From assembly GCA_017461475.1 (NCBI GenBank), contig JAFTXX010000021.1, positions 62,001 to 126,000 on the forward strand: a DNA stretch of 64,000 bases, given 5' to 3'. The stretch is from Clostridia bacterium (GTDB taxonomy: Bacteria; Bacillota; Clostridia; Oscillospirales; CAG-272). This document shows positions 51,851 through 60,442 of this stretch, one piece after another; position 1 is the stretch's first letter, and each line of letters begins with the position of its first letter. Position numbers and translations under genes: made by a program. The notes under the pieces are model-generated. The model did no database searches. It was not told where the DNA came from and was given only the letters and a program-made list of their open reading frames with translations.

Positions 51851-53065
51851 TTATTTATTATAAACTATTTTACCGTCGCATACCGTAAGCACACATTCGC
51901 CGAGAAGTTTCTCACCGGCAAACGGGGTACTGCGACCTTTGGATAAAAACTTTTCAGGGTCAACGATTACTTCTTCATCAAGTTTCCATACGCTAAAGTC
52001 GTTACCAAGCGGTATACCAAAGCGTTTTCTGGGATTATCCGAAAGAAGTTCAATTGCCTTTTCAAGAGTGATTACACCCGGAATTACAAGTTTTGTGTAC
52101 ATTACCGAAAACGCGGTTTCAAGTCCGACGATTCCAAATGAACTGCCCTCGAGACCTTTTGATTTTTCCTCAGCACTGTGAGGTGCATGGTCAGTGGCTA
52201 TCATATCAATGGTACCGTCCTTGATGCCTTCAATAAGCGCAAACCTGTCTTCTTTATCGCGAAGCGGCGGATTCATTTTAAATCTGCCATCCTCCTGCAA
52301 ATCGCTGTCATCCATCACAAGATAGTGCGGAGCAGTTTCGCATGTTATATCAACGCCTTCCGCTTTTGCCTTGCGTATGATGTCTACGCTTTCTTTAGTT
52401 GAAATATGGCAAACATGGTACGCACAACTGGTTTCTTTTACAAGTTCGATATCCCGCGCTATCTGGGCATATTCGCTCTCACTGCAAATACCTCTGTGAC
52501 CGTGCGCGGCGGCATATTTGCCGTCATGAATGTAGCCGCCGCAAAGCAATGAATTGACTTCGCAATGCGCAACTATCATTTTCCCGAGTGACTTCGCGCG
52601 AAGCATTGCAGCACGCATCATATCGTCACTCTGAACTCCCCTGCCGTCATCCGAAAAAGCAATTGCTTTTTCGGCCATGGTTTCCATATCCGAAAGCTCT
52701 TCGCCTTTTTGACCGACAGTAATAGCGGCATACGGATATACATGTATTACCGCGTCGTCTTCTATTATTTTTACCTGTTTTTCAAGATTTTCTGCATTAT
52801 CTGGAACAGGATTTAAATTAGGCATTGTGCACACCGCGGTATATCCGCCATGTGCCGCCGCTCTGCTACCAGAGGATATGGTCTCTTTATAAGAAAAACC
52901 CGGCTCACGAAAATGCACATGCACATCGCAAAAACCGGGGAAAACGGCGTAAGCGGGAGAACGAAAATGGGAAAAAGATTCCGTCGACAAAAAATCACAA
53001 GCAAAGCCCTTAAGTTTGGGCTTATCCGACATCGCGACAAATTTTGCAGTGGCAGTCTGTGACAT
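51851..53065 (-). CDS. pyrC: Dihydroorotase
   Basis: A 404-residue class I dihydroorotase of the amidohydrolase superfamily. The zinc motif is FCDVHVHFREPGFSYKE, and further ligands are in IVAHCEVNSL and CHISTKESVD; the catalytic aspartate is in MIATDHAPHSAEEK. AAGGAG lies about 7 nt before the ATG. It is first in the pyr operon. The N-terminal composite sheet is short compared with PyrC from Bacillus. Confidence 0.95.
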   Translation of the reverse strand: MSQTATAKFVAMSDKPKLKGFACDFLSTESFSHFRSPAYAVFPGFCDVHVHFREPGFSYKETISSGSRAAAHGGYTAVCTMPNLNPVPDNAENLEKQVKIIEDDAVIHVYPYAAITVGQKGEELSDMETMAEKAIAFSDDGRGVQSDDMMRAAMLRAKSLGKMIVAHCEVNSLLCGGYIHDGKYAAAHGHRGICSESEYAQIARDIELVKETSCAYHVCHISTKESVDIIRKAKAEGVDITCETAPHYLVMDDSDLQEDGRFKMNPPLRDKEDRFALIEGIKDGTIDMIATDHAPHSAEEKSKGLEGSSFGIVGLETAFSVMYTKLVIPGVITLEKAIELLSDNPRKRFGIPLGNDFSVWKLDEEVIVDPEKFLSKGRSTPFAGEKLLGECVLTVCDGKIVYNK

Positions 53066-53104
53066 GGTTCTCTCCTTATATTTACTTTAAGTTTTATCTA
53101 TGAA

Positions 53105-53134
53105 ATTATATCATAATCGACACCATATTGTCAA
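53105..53134 (-). promoter_or_regulatory. Promoter of the pyrimidine operon
   Basis: Minus strand TTGACA (53129-53134), 18-bp spacer, TATAAT (53105-53110) with an extended -10 TGA. The leader to pyrC is only about 33 nt, too short for a PyrR-type attenuator, so control must be at the promoter or elsewhere. Confidence 0.88.
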
Positions 53135-53157
53135 CAAGAATTGCGCTTAAAATATAG

Positions 53158-53189
53158 AAAAAAGGCGGTATTTTTTCACCGCCTTTTTT
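53158..53189 (-). terminator. Terminator of the metG-tatD-radical SAM operon
   Basis: AAAAAAGGCGGT and ACCGCCTTTTTT are perfect 12-bp arms around an 8-nt loop, with a T-run on the minus strand. It lies between the radical SAM stop and the pyr promoter. Confidence 0.9.
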
Positions 53190-53190
53190 G

Positions 53191-53808
53191 TTACTCCTTA
53201 CCAATATACTTACGTACACGAAGAGGAACGCCAACGCTATCGGCGATTTTTTTACATTCCTCAATTTCCTCGGGAGTCAGTGCTATGTCAACTACCGTGA
53301 GAACAACTTTAGGAACATAATTTTTTACGCGAGCCGCGAAATCAAGAAGTCCGTTAAATGCATTCTCGCCGAAAACAGAATGGCAAACCTTGTCGTATTC
53401 TTTTGCATTCGGAGCATTGAGACTTATGGAAACAGTGTCGATAACGTCTTTATACATAGGCGCGGTGTTGCACCCATGTATAAGCGAAGAATGTCCGTTT
53501 GTGTTAATTCTGATTTTTACGGAATACTTCTCTTTTACTCTTTTTGCAACAGAAATCAAATCGTCAAGACGCTCAGTAGGTTCGCCGTATCCGCAAAATA
53601 CAAGTTCGCTATACTTTTCGGGGTCGCACGAAACTATGCTGTTAAAAATCTCGTCGCATGTTGGTTCGCGGCTGAGCCAAAGTGAATTTGAGCCGTACGC
53701 GCCGTCGCCGTTATTGCGTATGCAGAAATCACAGCGGTTTGAGCAACGGTTTGTAATATTCACATAAAGCGCGCCGTCAACCTCATAGGTCACAGTCATG
53801 TCTTTCAT
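53191..53808 (-). CDS. TatD-associated radical SAM protein
   Basis: A 205-residue compact radical SAM protein. The cluster motif is NRCSNRCDFCIRN at about residues 20-32, and the SAM-binding ELVFCGYGEPTERLDD and SISLNAPNAKEYDKV follow. It matches the small group regularly encoded next to TatD and first noted for that linkage. Its start overlaps the tatD stop by 4 nt (ATGA). The reaction is unknown; a link to tRNA or nucleic-acid end processing through TatD is only a guess. Confidence 0.9.
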   Translation of the reverse strand: MKDMTVTYEVDGALYVNITNRCSNRCDFCIRNNGDGAYGSNSLWLSREPTCDEIFNSIVSCDPEKYSELVFCGYGEPTERLDDLISVAKRVKEKYSVKIRINTNGHSSLIHGCNTAPMYKDVIDTVSISLNAPNAKEYDKVCHSVFGENAFNGLLDFAARVKNYVPKVVLTVVDIALTPEEIEECKKIADSVGVPLRVRKYIGKE

Positions 53809-54596
53809 AATTTTATACCAAAAAATCCTGCCGCATTTTCAGCGGTTATTCTTGCGATTTCCTCGCCGGTAACGCCATGTACTTCACCGAGAGTTGCCGC
53901 CGTAAATTCAAGCAATCCCGAATGGTTGCATTCACCTCTGTGTGGGTGCGGCGCAAGATACGGGCAGTCGGTTTCTATAAACATTTTATCAAGCGGAACG
54001 CTCTTTGCGACGGCACGGACTCTCTCGGCGTTTTTAAAAGTAACAACGCCGGAAAAAGATATCATCCAACCGCGCTTTATGAGTTCAGCCGCCATCTCGG
54101 CACTGCCGCTGTAGCTGTGAAACACGCCGCGCACATTCGGATATTCGCATACCATGTCAAAACAGTCTCCGTGCGCTTCTCTGTCGTGGATAACGACAGG
54201 CAAACCGTACATCTCGGCTACCCGCATTTGCATTTCAAAAAATGCTTTTTGCGTTTCCCTATCGGTGTCATCGTAATGATAGTCAAATCCGATTTCGCCA
54301 AGCGCAACTATCTTATTTTTTTCAGCGTCGTCAAGCAGGTCACAAAGCGCAATCCGCGCTTCATCCAAGGTGCCTTCCTTACCTGCACAACTCGGGTGTA
54401 TGCCCGCGGCAACATACATGTTTTTATATGCGGACGCTTGTGCTATACACTTCTTCGACGCTTTTATGCTGTCGCCGACATTTATAATCGCACAAATTTT
54501 TTTCGCAAAAAGTTTATTAAGAAGTGCATTTGCACCGCCTTCAAACTCATCGCAAAAACGGCTGTCATAATAATGTGCATGAGAATCAAAATACAT
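53805..54596 (-). CDS. TatD-family metal-dependent hydrolase
   Basis: A 263-residue TIM-barrel amidohydrolase-type nuclease. Metal ligands lie in YFDSHAHYYDSRF, ALGEIGFDYHYD, PVVIHDREAHGD, VFHSYSGSAEM and FIETDCPYLAPHPHRGE. Relatives are Mg-dependent 3'-5' DNA/RNA exonucleases. Its start overlaps the metG stop. The order metG-tatD is common in Firmicutes. Confidence 0.94.
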   Translation of the reverse strand: MYFDSHAHYYDSRFCDEFEGGANALLNKLFAKKICAIINVGDSIKASKKCIAQASAYKNMYVAAGIHPSCAGKEGTLDEARIALCDLLDDAEKNKIVALGEIGFDYHYDDTDRETQKAFFEMQMRVAEMYGLPVVIHDREAHGDCFDMVCEYPNVRGVFHSYSGSAEMAAELIKRGWMISFSGVVTFKNAERVRAVAKSVPLDKMFIETDCPYLAPHPHRGECNHSGLLEFTAATLGEVHGVTGEEIARITAENAAGFFGIKL

Positions 54597-56536
54597 TATC
54601 TTACGCGCTCTCCGAGAGGAGTTTCAGGATCAAGGAACACTACTCTTACCTCTTCTTCGCCCGAAGCAAGTATCATACCGAAACTGTCTTCACCGCAAAG
54701 TTTTGCAGGAGCAAGATTTGCAACAACGATTACTTTCTTGCCGACAAGTTCTTCAGGCGCATAGAATTTTGCGATACCCGAAAGTACCTGGCGTGTTTCA
54801 TAACCGAGGTCAAGTCTGAGTTTAAGAAGTTTCTTAGCCTTGGGAAGTTTTTCGCATGCAACAACCTGTGCGGTACGGAGTTCAACCCCCATAAATGTAT
54901 CAATGCCTATCTGGGCAACGCCCTCGGGCTTTTCAATCTTCTTCTCTGCGGCGGCAGCAGCAGCGCGTTTTGCCTCAACATCTGCAAGTATCTTTTCCTC
55001 GTCAAGTCTCGCAAACAGAACCGCAGGCTCACCTACATTCTTACCGGCTTCAAGTGCGCCGAAAGTCTCAACAGAGTCATAATCACGCTTATCGGTACCA
55101 ATCTGATTAAAGATATTTTCAGCAGTAGTAGGAACAAAAGGAGTGAGAAGAACTGCCGCGGTGCGAATCGTTTCAAGCAGATTATAGATTACGGTAGCAA
55201 GTCTGCCCTTGGTTTCCTCGCTCTTTGCAAGGGTCCACGGAGTAGTCTCATCAATATACTTGTTTGCGCGGCGAAGCATTGCGAAAATCGCATCAAGTGC
55301 GTCAGCAATATGATAGTTTTCCATCAACTCGTATGAAAGTTTCTTCGCCTTTTCAACTTCTGCCACGAGTTCTGCGTCAACAGCATCGGTGTCCGCAGGT
55401 GAAGGAACAACACCGTCAAAATACTTCTTTGTCATTGCGATAGTGCGATTGACAAGATTACCGAGATTGTTTGCAAGGTCGGTATTATAACGGTTGATTA
55501 TATTCTCGTATGTGATACTGCCGTCGGATGCGTAAGGCATTTCAGCAAGCGCATAATAGCGAACGCCGTCTACGCCGAATATTTCAGCAAGTTCATCGGC
55601 ATAGATTACGTTACCCTTGGATTTAGACATTTTGTCCGCACCAAAATTAAACCAAGGATGGCCGAACACCTTCTTGGGAAGAGGTTCGCCAAGCGCCATA
55701 AGGATGATAGGCCAATAAATGGTGTGAAAACGAAGGATGTCCTTACCGATGATATGAACATCGGCAGGCCAGAATTTTTTGTAAAGGTCAGGCTGTTCGC
55801 CATTTGCAGGGTCATAACCGAGAGCGGTAATATAGTTAGAGAGTGCGTCTATCCAAACATAAGTAACATGCTTTTCATCAAAGGTAATCGGCACGCCCCA
55901 TGTGAATGAAGAACGCGAAACGCAAAGGTCCTGAAGCCCCGCTTTAAGGAAGTTGTTAACCATTTCCTTTTTGCGCGACTCGGGTTCGATAAACTCAGGG
56001 TGTTCTTCGATATACTGAATGAGCTTATCAGCGTAGTTGCTCATCTTGAAGAAGTATGCCTCTTCTTGCGCTTTAGTAACGGTTGCGCCGCAGTCGGGAC
56101 ACTTGCAATCGGTGACCTGCGTTTCGGTGAAGAAAGATTCGCAGGGAGTGCAATACCAGCCTTCGTAATGTCCTTTATATATGTCGCCTTTGTCGTAAAG
56201 TTTCTTGAAAATGTTCTGTACGGAGCGAACATGATAATCATCGGTAGTACGAATGAATTTATCGTAACTTGCGCCCATAAGGTCCCAAATCTTACGGATT
56301 TCAGCAGAAACATTATCAACATAAGCCTGAGGAGAAATGCCTGCTTCTTTAGCGTAGTTTTCAATCTTCTGACCGTGTTCGTCAGTACCGGTCAAAAAGA
56401 ATACATCATATCCGACCTGTCTCTTGAATCTTGCGAGTGCGTCGGTCATTATTACTTCATAGGTGTTACCGAAGTGCGGTTTTCTTGAAGCATATGCAAT
56501 TGCGGTGGTTATATAAAATCTTCCCTTGTCGTTCAT
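54596..56536 (-). CDS. metG: Methionyl-tRNA synthetase
   Basis: A 646-residue class I synthetase. The HIGH-type motif reads SRKPHFGNTYE, the KMSKS loop is ADKMSKSKGNVI, and the zinc knuckle has CTPCESFF and CKCPDCGATV. A C-terminal EMAP-like tRNA-binding domain (about 545-646, VELRTAQVVACEKLP and GEDSFGMILASG) is fused to it. I start at MNDKGRFYIT with AAAGGA upstream. The leader is about 45 nt, so there is no T-box. Confidence 0.96.
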   Translation of the reverse strand: MNDKGRFYITTAIAYASRKPHFGNTYEVIMTDALARFKRQVGYDVFFLTGTDEHGQKIENYAKEAGISPQAYVDNVSAEIRKIWDLMGASYDKFIRTTDDYHVRSVQNIFKKLYDKGDIYKGHYEGWYCTPCESFFTETQVTDCKCPDCGATVTKAQEEAYFFKMSNYADKLIQYIEEHPEFIEPESRKKEMVNNFLKAGLQDLCVSRSSFTWGVPITFDEKHVTYVWIDALSNYITALGYDPANGEQPDLYKKFWPADVHIIGKDILRFHTIYWPIILMALGEPLPKKVFGHPWFNFGADKMSKSKGNVIYADELAEIFGVDGVRYYALAEMPYASDGSITYENIINRYNTDLANNLGNLVNRTIAMTKKYFDGVVPSPADTDAVDAELVAEVEKAKKLSYELMENYHIADALDAIFAMLRRANKYIDETTPWTLAKSEETKGRLATVIYNLLETIRTAAVLLTPFVPTTAENIFNQIGTDKRDYDSVETFGALEAGKNVGEPAVLFARLDEEKILADVEAKRAAAAAAEKKIEKPEGVAQIGIDTFMGVELRTAQVVACEKLPKAKKLLKLRLDLGYETRQVLSGIAKFYAPEELVGKKVIVVANLAPAKLCGEDSFGMILASGEEEVRVVFLDPETPLGERVR

Positions 56537-56589
56537 AATAGTCCATTCCTTTCGCAATTCTTGAAATCGACAATTTCTCATTAAGAATT

Positions 56590-56618
56590 ATTATATCATC
56601 TATATTTTAGTTTTTCAA
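56590..56618 (-). promoter_or_regulatory. Promoter of the metG-tatD-radical SAM operon
   Basis: Minus strand TTGAAA (56613-56618), 17-bp spacer, TATAAT (56590-56595) with TGA extension. The -35 lies just before the stop codon of the upstream amidase gene. Confidence 0.8.
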
Positions 56619-56627
56619 GCACTTAAA

Positions 56628-57374
56628 TCAATTATTCCCCGCCATGTTTAAATTTGTCAAAACGCAATCGGCAATTACGAGGGAGAGTTGTGTCTGATAT
56701 ACCGAATCGCAAAGTCGCTCTGATTCTTCCCGATTAGACAAAAAACCGCATTCGACAAGAACGGCAGGAGAAGTAATTCTGTCAAGCAAAAAAATACTGC
56801 TCCCTGCTTTTTTTACTTTTCTTGTATTGTCTTTTTGCAAAATTTCAGTTACTCTATTTTGAATAGACACTGCAAGGTCGTAACTTTTATCATTGTTAGG
56901 CGAAAAATAGACTTGAAGGCCGCTGTATTTTTCTACAGAAAATTTATTCATGTGTATACTCACGAAAATCGCATTTGGATTTTCCTCTGCTGCATTCAAG
57001 CGGTTTTTCAAATCCGTCATTTTGAGTTTCCCTTTAAGCGCCGGGTCTGTTTCATCGCATACAAGGCTGTCATTTTCGCGTGTCATAACAGTATTTATGC
57101 CGCAAAGTTTCAATATATCATCCAAAGTCATGGAAATTGCCAGATTCAAATTTTTCTCTATGACACCCGAATCACTAACGGCGCCTCCGTCTCTGCCGCC
57201 ATGCCCTGCGTCAATTACGACGGATACAATATCACTTTCTGCAAACGCAGTCTTTTCTTCTTTTTGTGTTATGGAATTAAAAAATACGCATAATATAAAA
57301 ATTACAACACAGAAAGCAATGCAAATTAAAGATATTTTTAACGAGTAAATTATATCTACTTTATTGTCCGACAT
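56628..57374 (-). CDS. cwlD: N-acetylmuramoyl-L-alanine amidase, CwlD type
   Basis: A 248-residue membrane-anchored amidase. One N-terminal helix (LKISLICIAFCVVIFILCVF) leads to an Amidase_3 domain whose zinc ligands and catalytic glutamate are visible: VVIDAGHGGRDGG, VIEKNLNLA, VSIHMNKFS and VLVECGFLSNREE. CwlD makes muramic-delta-lactam in the spore cortex so that germination enzymes recognise it. The length and single helix fit CwlD better than secreted autolysins. GGAGG lies 5-6 nt before the chosen ATG, and a 10-bp inverted repeat sits just upstream. Confidence 0.85.
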   Translation of the reverse strand: MSDNKVDIIYSLKISLICIAFCVVIFILCVFFNSITQKEEKTAFAESDIVSVVIDAGHGGRDGGAVSDSGVIEKNLNLAISMTLDDILKLCGINTVMTRENDSLVCDETDPALKGKLKMTDLKNRLNAAEENPNAIFVSIHMNKFSVEKYSGLQVYFSPNNDKSYDLAVSIQNRVTEILQKDNTRKVKKAGSSIFLLDRITSPAVLVECGFLSNREESERLCDSVYQTQLSLVIADCVLTNLNMAGNN

Positions 57375-57383
57375 ATTTACCTC

Positions 57384-57409
57384 CATAGAATGAGATAATT
57401 CATTCTATG
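57384..57409. promoter_or_regulatory. Perfect inverted repeat in front of cwlD
   Basis: CATAGAATGA and TCATTCTATG are exact 10-bp arms around 6 nt, directly before the ribosome-binding site. On the minus strand the first arm contains CATAGAAT, like the -10 of mother-cell sporulation promoters. It could be a promoter element, operator or translation-controlling hairpin. Confidence 0.5.
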
Positions 57410-57432
57410 AAGAACCAAAGATGAAAAAGAAC

Positions 57433-57460
57433 AAAGGATGTGACAAAAGCCACATCCTTT
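57433..57460 (-). terminator. Terminator after the cohesin-like SLH gene
   Basis: AAAGGATGTG and CACATCCTTT are perfect 10-bp arms around an 8-nt loop, followed on the minus strand by TGTTCTTTTTC. Confidence 0.85.
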
Positions 57461-57465
57461 ATATT

Positions 57466-58758
57466 TTATTTTGCTCTTTCGGAAGTAACAGCAATACGGG
57501 TGAAAATTACACATGCCTCGCTGCGTACAATTTCATCGTCAGGGCGGAAATTGCCGGTTCCTGCGTCACCGCTTACAATGCCGGCTTCATAAAGCAGTTT
57601 ATACGCGGGGTATACAGTACCTTCCTCGACAACATCGGAAGGAGTTACACTGCGTACTGCCTCATACTCGCTTTCGGGAAGAATGTTTGCAAATACAATA
57701 GCCATATCTCCGCGTGTAATGTTAGCATCGTAATTTGCAAACTGACCATCAGCGATAATACCGTATTCTGTACAGTATTCAACATAAGGAACGTACCACG
57801 CTTCACCGTCAGCCGCCGCACGTACAGAAGTTCCGTTATAAGCGGTGTGGATATTAACAGCCGCGGTAAGAGCCTGAGCGACAGTAAATTTATTATCGGG
57901 AGAGAACTTAGTCTCAGATGTACCGTTTGCAAGCTTATACTCATATGCAGTCTTAACAAACTTATAGAACCAATGGCTCTCGGTTACATCAACAAAAGCA
58001 CCTGTATAATCTCTCTGTTTTGCAAACTTTGGAGCATCAACGGTTTCATCATATACATAGTCGCCTTTATAGGAATGTCCGCAAGAACATTTATAAAGCG
58101 TGTAACCGGGTTCTGTACCGGAAGGAGCAACTACAGTGGTTTTATAACTGTGCTTGTGAACCGTTGCTGAAGAAGAAGAACTGCCTTTAACAGTTATCGA
58201 ACCGTTCTTGATTCCAAACGCAACAGAAGCGACATCGCTGTCATACGCTTCGACAGCAGAAATGCTTACATCATACTCCCCTGCTGCAGCAGTATCGGAA
58301 ATCTTAAAAGTAATATCTGCTACCGCAAAATCACCTTTAACTTCTTTAAGGCTGAGATTTGCGATAACTACTTTAACAGGATTTGCTCCAGCCTCAGTGG
58401 AGCATGCAGTATAAAAACTTGCAGCAACACCGCCGTCGCTCTTGTAAGAGTGACCGCAAGAGCACTCATAGAGAGTATACCCTGCCTCAGTACCATCAGC
58501 TTCAACAACCGTACCGGTATAACTATGGCTATGAGAAGCACCGGAAACATATGTCATTACATCGGAATCATAACCAATATAAAGTTGTGCCCCTGCAATA
58601 CCGGGACTGTTTTTAAATGTTAAGGAAAGCGTGACTTCGTCTCCTGCTTTAGCAGTAGCACTGCCGATTACTGCCGAAGCATCATCTGCTGCGAATGCAG
58701 AAAACGAGAACGCGCTAAGAAGCATTACAAGCGCGAGAAGAAGTGAAATCTTTTTCAT
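57466..58758 (-). CDS. Secreted cohesin-like/SLH-domain surface protein
   Basis: A 430-residue exported protein. A signal peptide (KKISLLLALVMLLSAFSFSAFA) is followed by a cohesin-like beta-sandwich (about 28-190, SATAKAGDEVTLSLTFKN then AGAQLYIGYDSDVM). Two copies of a roughly 32-residue HSY...GYTLYxCSCGHSYK repeat occur: one inserted inside the cohesin-like domain (about 75-107), one after it (about 201-233). Each has two histidines and two cysteines suited to zinc. Three SLH repeats (about 255-430, VDVTESHWFYKFVKTAYEY and later ones) anchor it to the wall. GGAGG precedes the ATG. It follows glnS by 21 nt without a terminator. Confidence 0.82.
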   Translation of the reverse strand: MKKISLLLALVMLLSAFSFSAFAADDASAVIGSATAKAGDEVTLSLTFKNSPGIAGAQLYIGYDSDVMTYVSGASHSHSYTGTVVEADGTEAGYTLYECSCGHSYKSDGGVAASFYTACSTEAGANPVKVVIANLSLKEVKGDFAVADITFKISDTAAAGEYDVSISAVEAYDSDVASVAFGIKNGSITVKGSSSSSATVHKHSYKTTVVAPSGTEPGYTLYKCSCGHSYKGDYVYDETVDAPKFAKQRDYTGAFVDVTESHWFYKFVKTAYEYKLANGTSETKFSPDNKFTVAQALTAAVNIHTAYNGTSVRAAADGEAWYVPYVEYCTEYGIIADGQFANYDANITRGDMAIVFANILPESEYEAVRSVTPSDVVEEGTVYPAYKLLYEAGIVSGDAGTGNFRPDDEIVRSEACVIFTRIAVTSERAK

Positions 58759-58779
58759 AAGTCCTCCAAAATATATGTT

Positions 58780-60432
58780 TTATTTTTTAGGATAACTGTC
58801 TTTAAGACCGACGATACGGTTGAACGTATTTTCATATTTTGTATCCTTTACAAAATATCCTGTACGCACAAACTGGAATTTGTCGCCGTCTTTTGCATCT
58901 GCAAGAGCCTTTTCAACTCTGCATTCGGTAAGTTTCTTAAGTGATTCGGGATTGAGATAATCGTTATACGTCTTGTCCTCGGGTATATCCGCAACATTTT
59001 CGATAGTGAAAAGTCTGTCATAGAGCATAACATTAACGCTATCGGAATACTCTGCGGAAAGCCAGTGAATGGTACCTTTGATTTTACGTCCGTCAGAAGG
59101 CATATTAGCGCCTGTCTCAAGGTCGGCAGTACAGTGAATTTCCTTAACGCTTCCGTCATTATTCTTCACAACTTCATTGCACTTAACGATATACGCACCC
59201 ATAAGACGAACTTCGCCGTCGGGTTTCATGCGGAAGAACTTCGGAGGAGGAACTTCCTCAAAGTCGCTTCTGTCTATATAAAGTTCTCTTGTAAACGGAA
59301 CCTTACGTTTGCCGGCATTTTCATCATTAGGATTGTTGGGAAGTTCAAAGTATTCTACTTTATCCTCTGGATAGTTGGTTACAACAACCTTGACGGGGTC
59401 GAGTACCGCAACTCTGCGGGGTGCGGTCATGTTAAGTTCCTCGCGGATGCAATGTTCGAGAAGCTCAATATCCACAAGGCTGTACGCCTTTGCTACACCT
59501 GCACGCTCAACAAAATCAAAGATAGAAGCAGCGGTAAAACCTCTGCGACGAAGACCGCAAATAGTAGGCATTCTGGGGTCATCCCAACCGTCGACAAGTT
59601 TAGTCTCCACAAGTTGTCTGAGATAACGCTTGCTCATAACGGTGTAGGTAACATTGAGTCTTGCAAACTCTCGCTGTTTCGGCTTTTTATCAAAGTCGAT
59701 ATTGTCAACTACCCAATCGTAAAGCGGGCGATGGTTTTCAAATTCAAGCGAGCAAAGAGAATGAGTTATTCCCTCGATAGCATCCTGTATAGGATGTGCA
59801 AAGTCATAGAGCGGATAGATACACCATTTGTTTCCCTGACGGTGATGAGACGCGTGAACAATACGATAGATTGCGGGGTCGCGCATGTTCATATTTGGCG
59901 AAGCCATATCGATTTTCGCGCGCAGAGTGTGCGTGCCGTCCTCAAACTCGCCGTTTTTCATTCTTTCAAAGAGGTCAAGGTTTTCTTCTACACTTCTGTC
60001 ACGCCAAGGGCTGTTCTTGCCGGGCTGTGTAAGCGTTCCGCGGTACTCGCGCATTTCATCGGCGCTGAGGTCACAGACATATGCCTTGCCATCCTTGATA
60101 AGTTTTACTGCATATTCATAGCACTTATCAAAGTAATCCGAGCCGTAGAACACGCCGCCTGTTGGCTCCGCTCCGAGCCATTTTAAGTCCTCGTAAATAG
60201 ACTCGACGTACTCATTGTCTTCCTTGGCGGGGTTGGTATCATCGTAGCGAAGATTAAACTTGCCGCCGTATTTTTTTGCAATAGTAGAATTTATCCATAT
60301 AGCCTTAGCACTGCCTATATGCAGATAACCGTTAGGCTCTGGAGGAAAACGGGTGTGAATTTTGAGTTCGGGGTTGTCCGCAATGTCAGCCTCAACTATT
60401 TCCTCCAGAAAATTTGTTTTTACTTCTTCCAT
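58780..60432 (-). CDS. glnS: Glutaminyl-tRNA synthetase
   Basis: A 550-residue class I synthetase. HIGH-type motif FPPEPNGYLHIGSAKA and KMSKS-type VMSKRYLRQLV are present, and the C-terminal two-barrel anticodon-binding region (from about 335, RRVAVLDPVKVVV) is GlnRS-like. In the tRNA-Gln pathway this means charging is direct rather than only by GatCAB. AAGGAG is about 7 nt before the ATG; it starts 10 nt after gltX ends. Confidence 0.95.
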   Translation of the reverse strand: MEEVKTNFLEEIVEADIADNPELKIHTRFPPEPNGYLHIGSAKAIWINSTIAKKYGGKFNLRYDDTNPAKEDNEYVESIYEDLKWLGAEPTGGVFYGSDYFDKCYEYAVKLIKDGKAYVCDLSADEMREYRGTLTQPGKNSPWRDRSVEENLDLFERMKNGEFEDGTHTLRAKIDMASPNMNMRDPAIYRIVHASHHRQGNKWCIYPLYDFAHPIQDAIEGITHSLCSLEFENHRPLYDWVVDNIDFDKKPKQREFARLNVTYTVMSKRYLRQLVETKLVDGWDDPRMPTICGLRRRGFTAASIFDFVERAGVAKAYSLVDIELLEHCIREELNMTAPRRVAVLDPVKVVVTNYPEDKVEYFELPNNPNDENAGKRKVPFTRELYIDRSDFEEVPPPKFFRMKPDGEVRLMGAYIVKCNEVVKNNDGSVKEIHCTADLETGANMPSDGRKIKGTIHWLSAEYSDSVNVMLYDRLFTIENVADIPEDKTYNDYLNPESLKKLTECRVEKALADAKDGDKFQFVRTGYFVKDTKYENTFNRIVGLKDSYPKK

Positions 60433-60442
60433 TCTGTACTCC

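Noticed and set aside
53066..53104. PyrR-binding attenuator before pyrC
   Set aside because: The leader is about 33 nt and contains no antiterminator/terminator pair.
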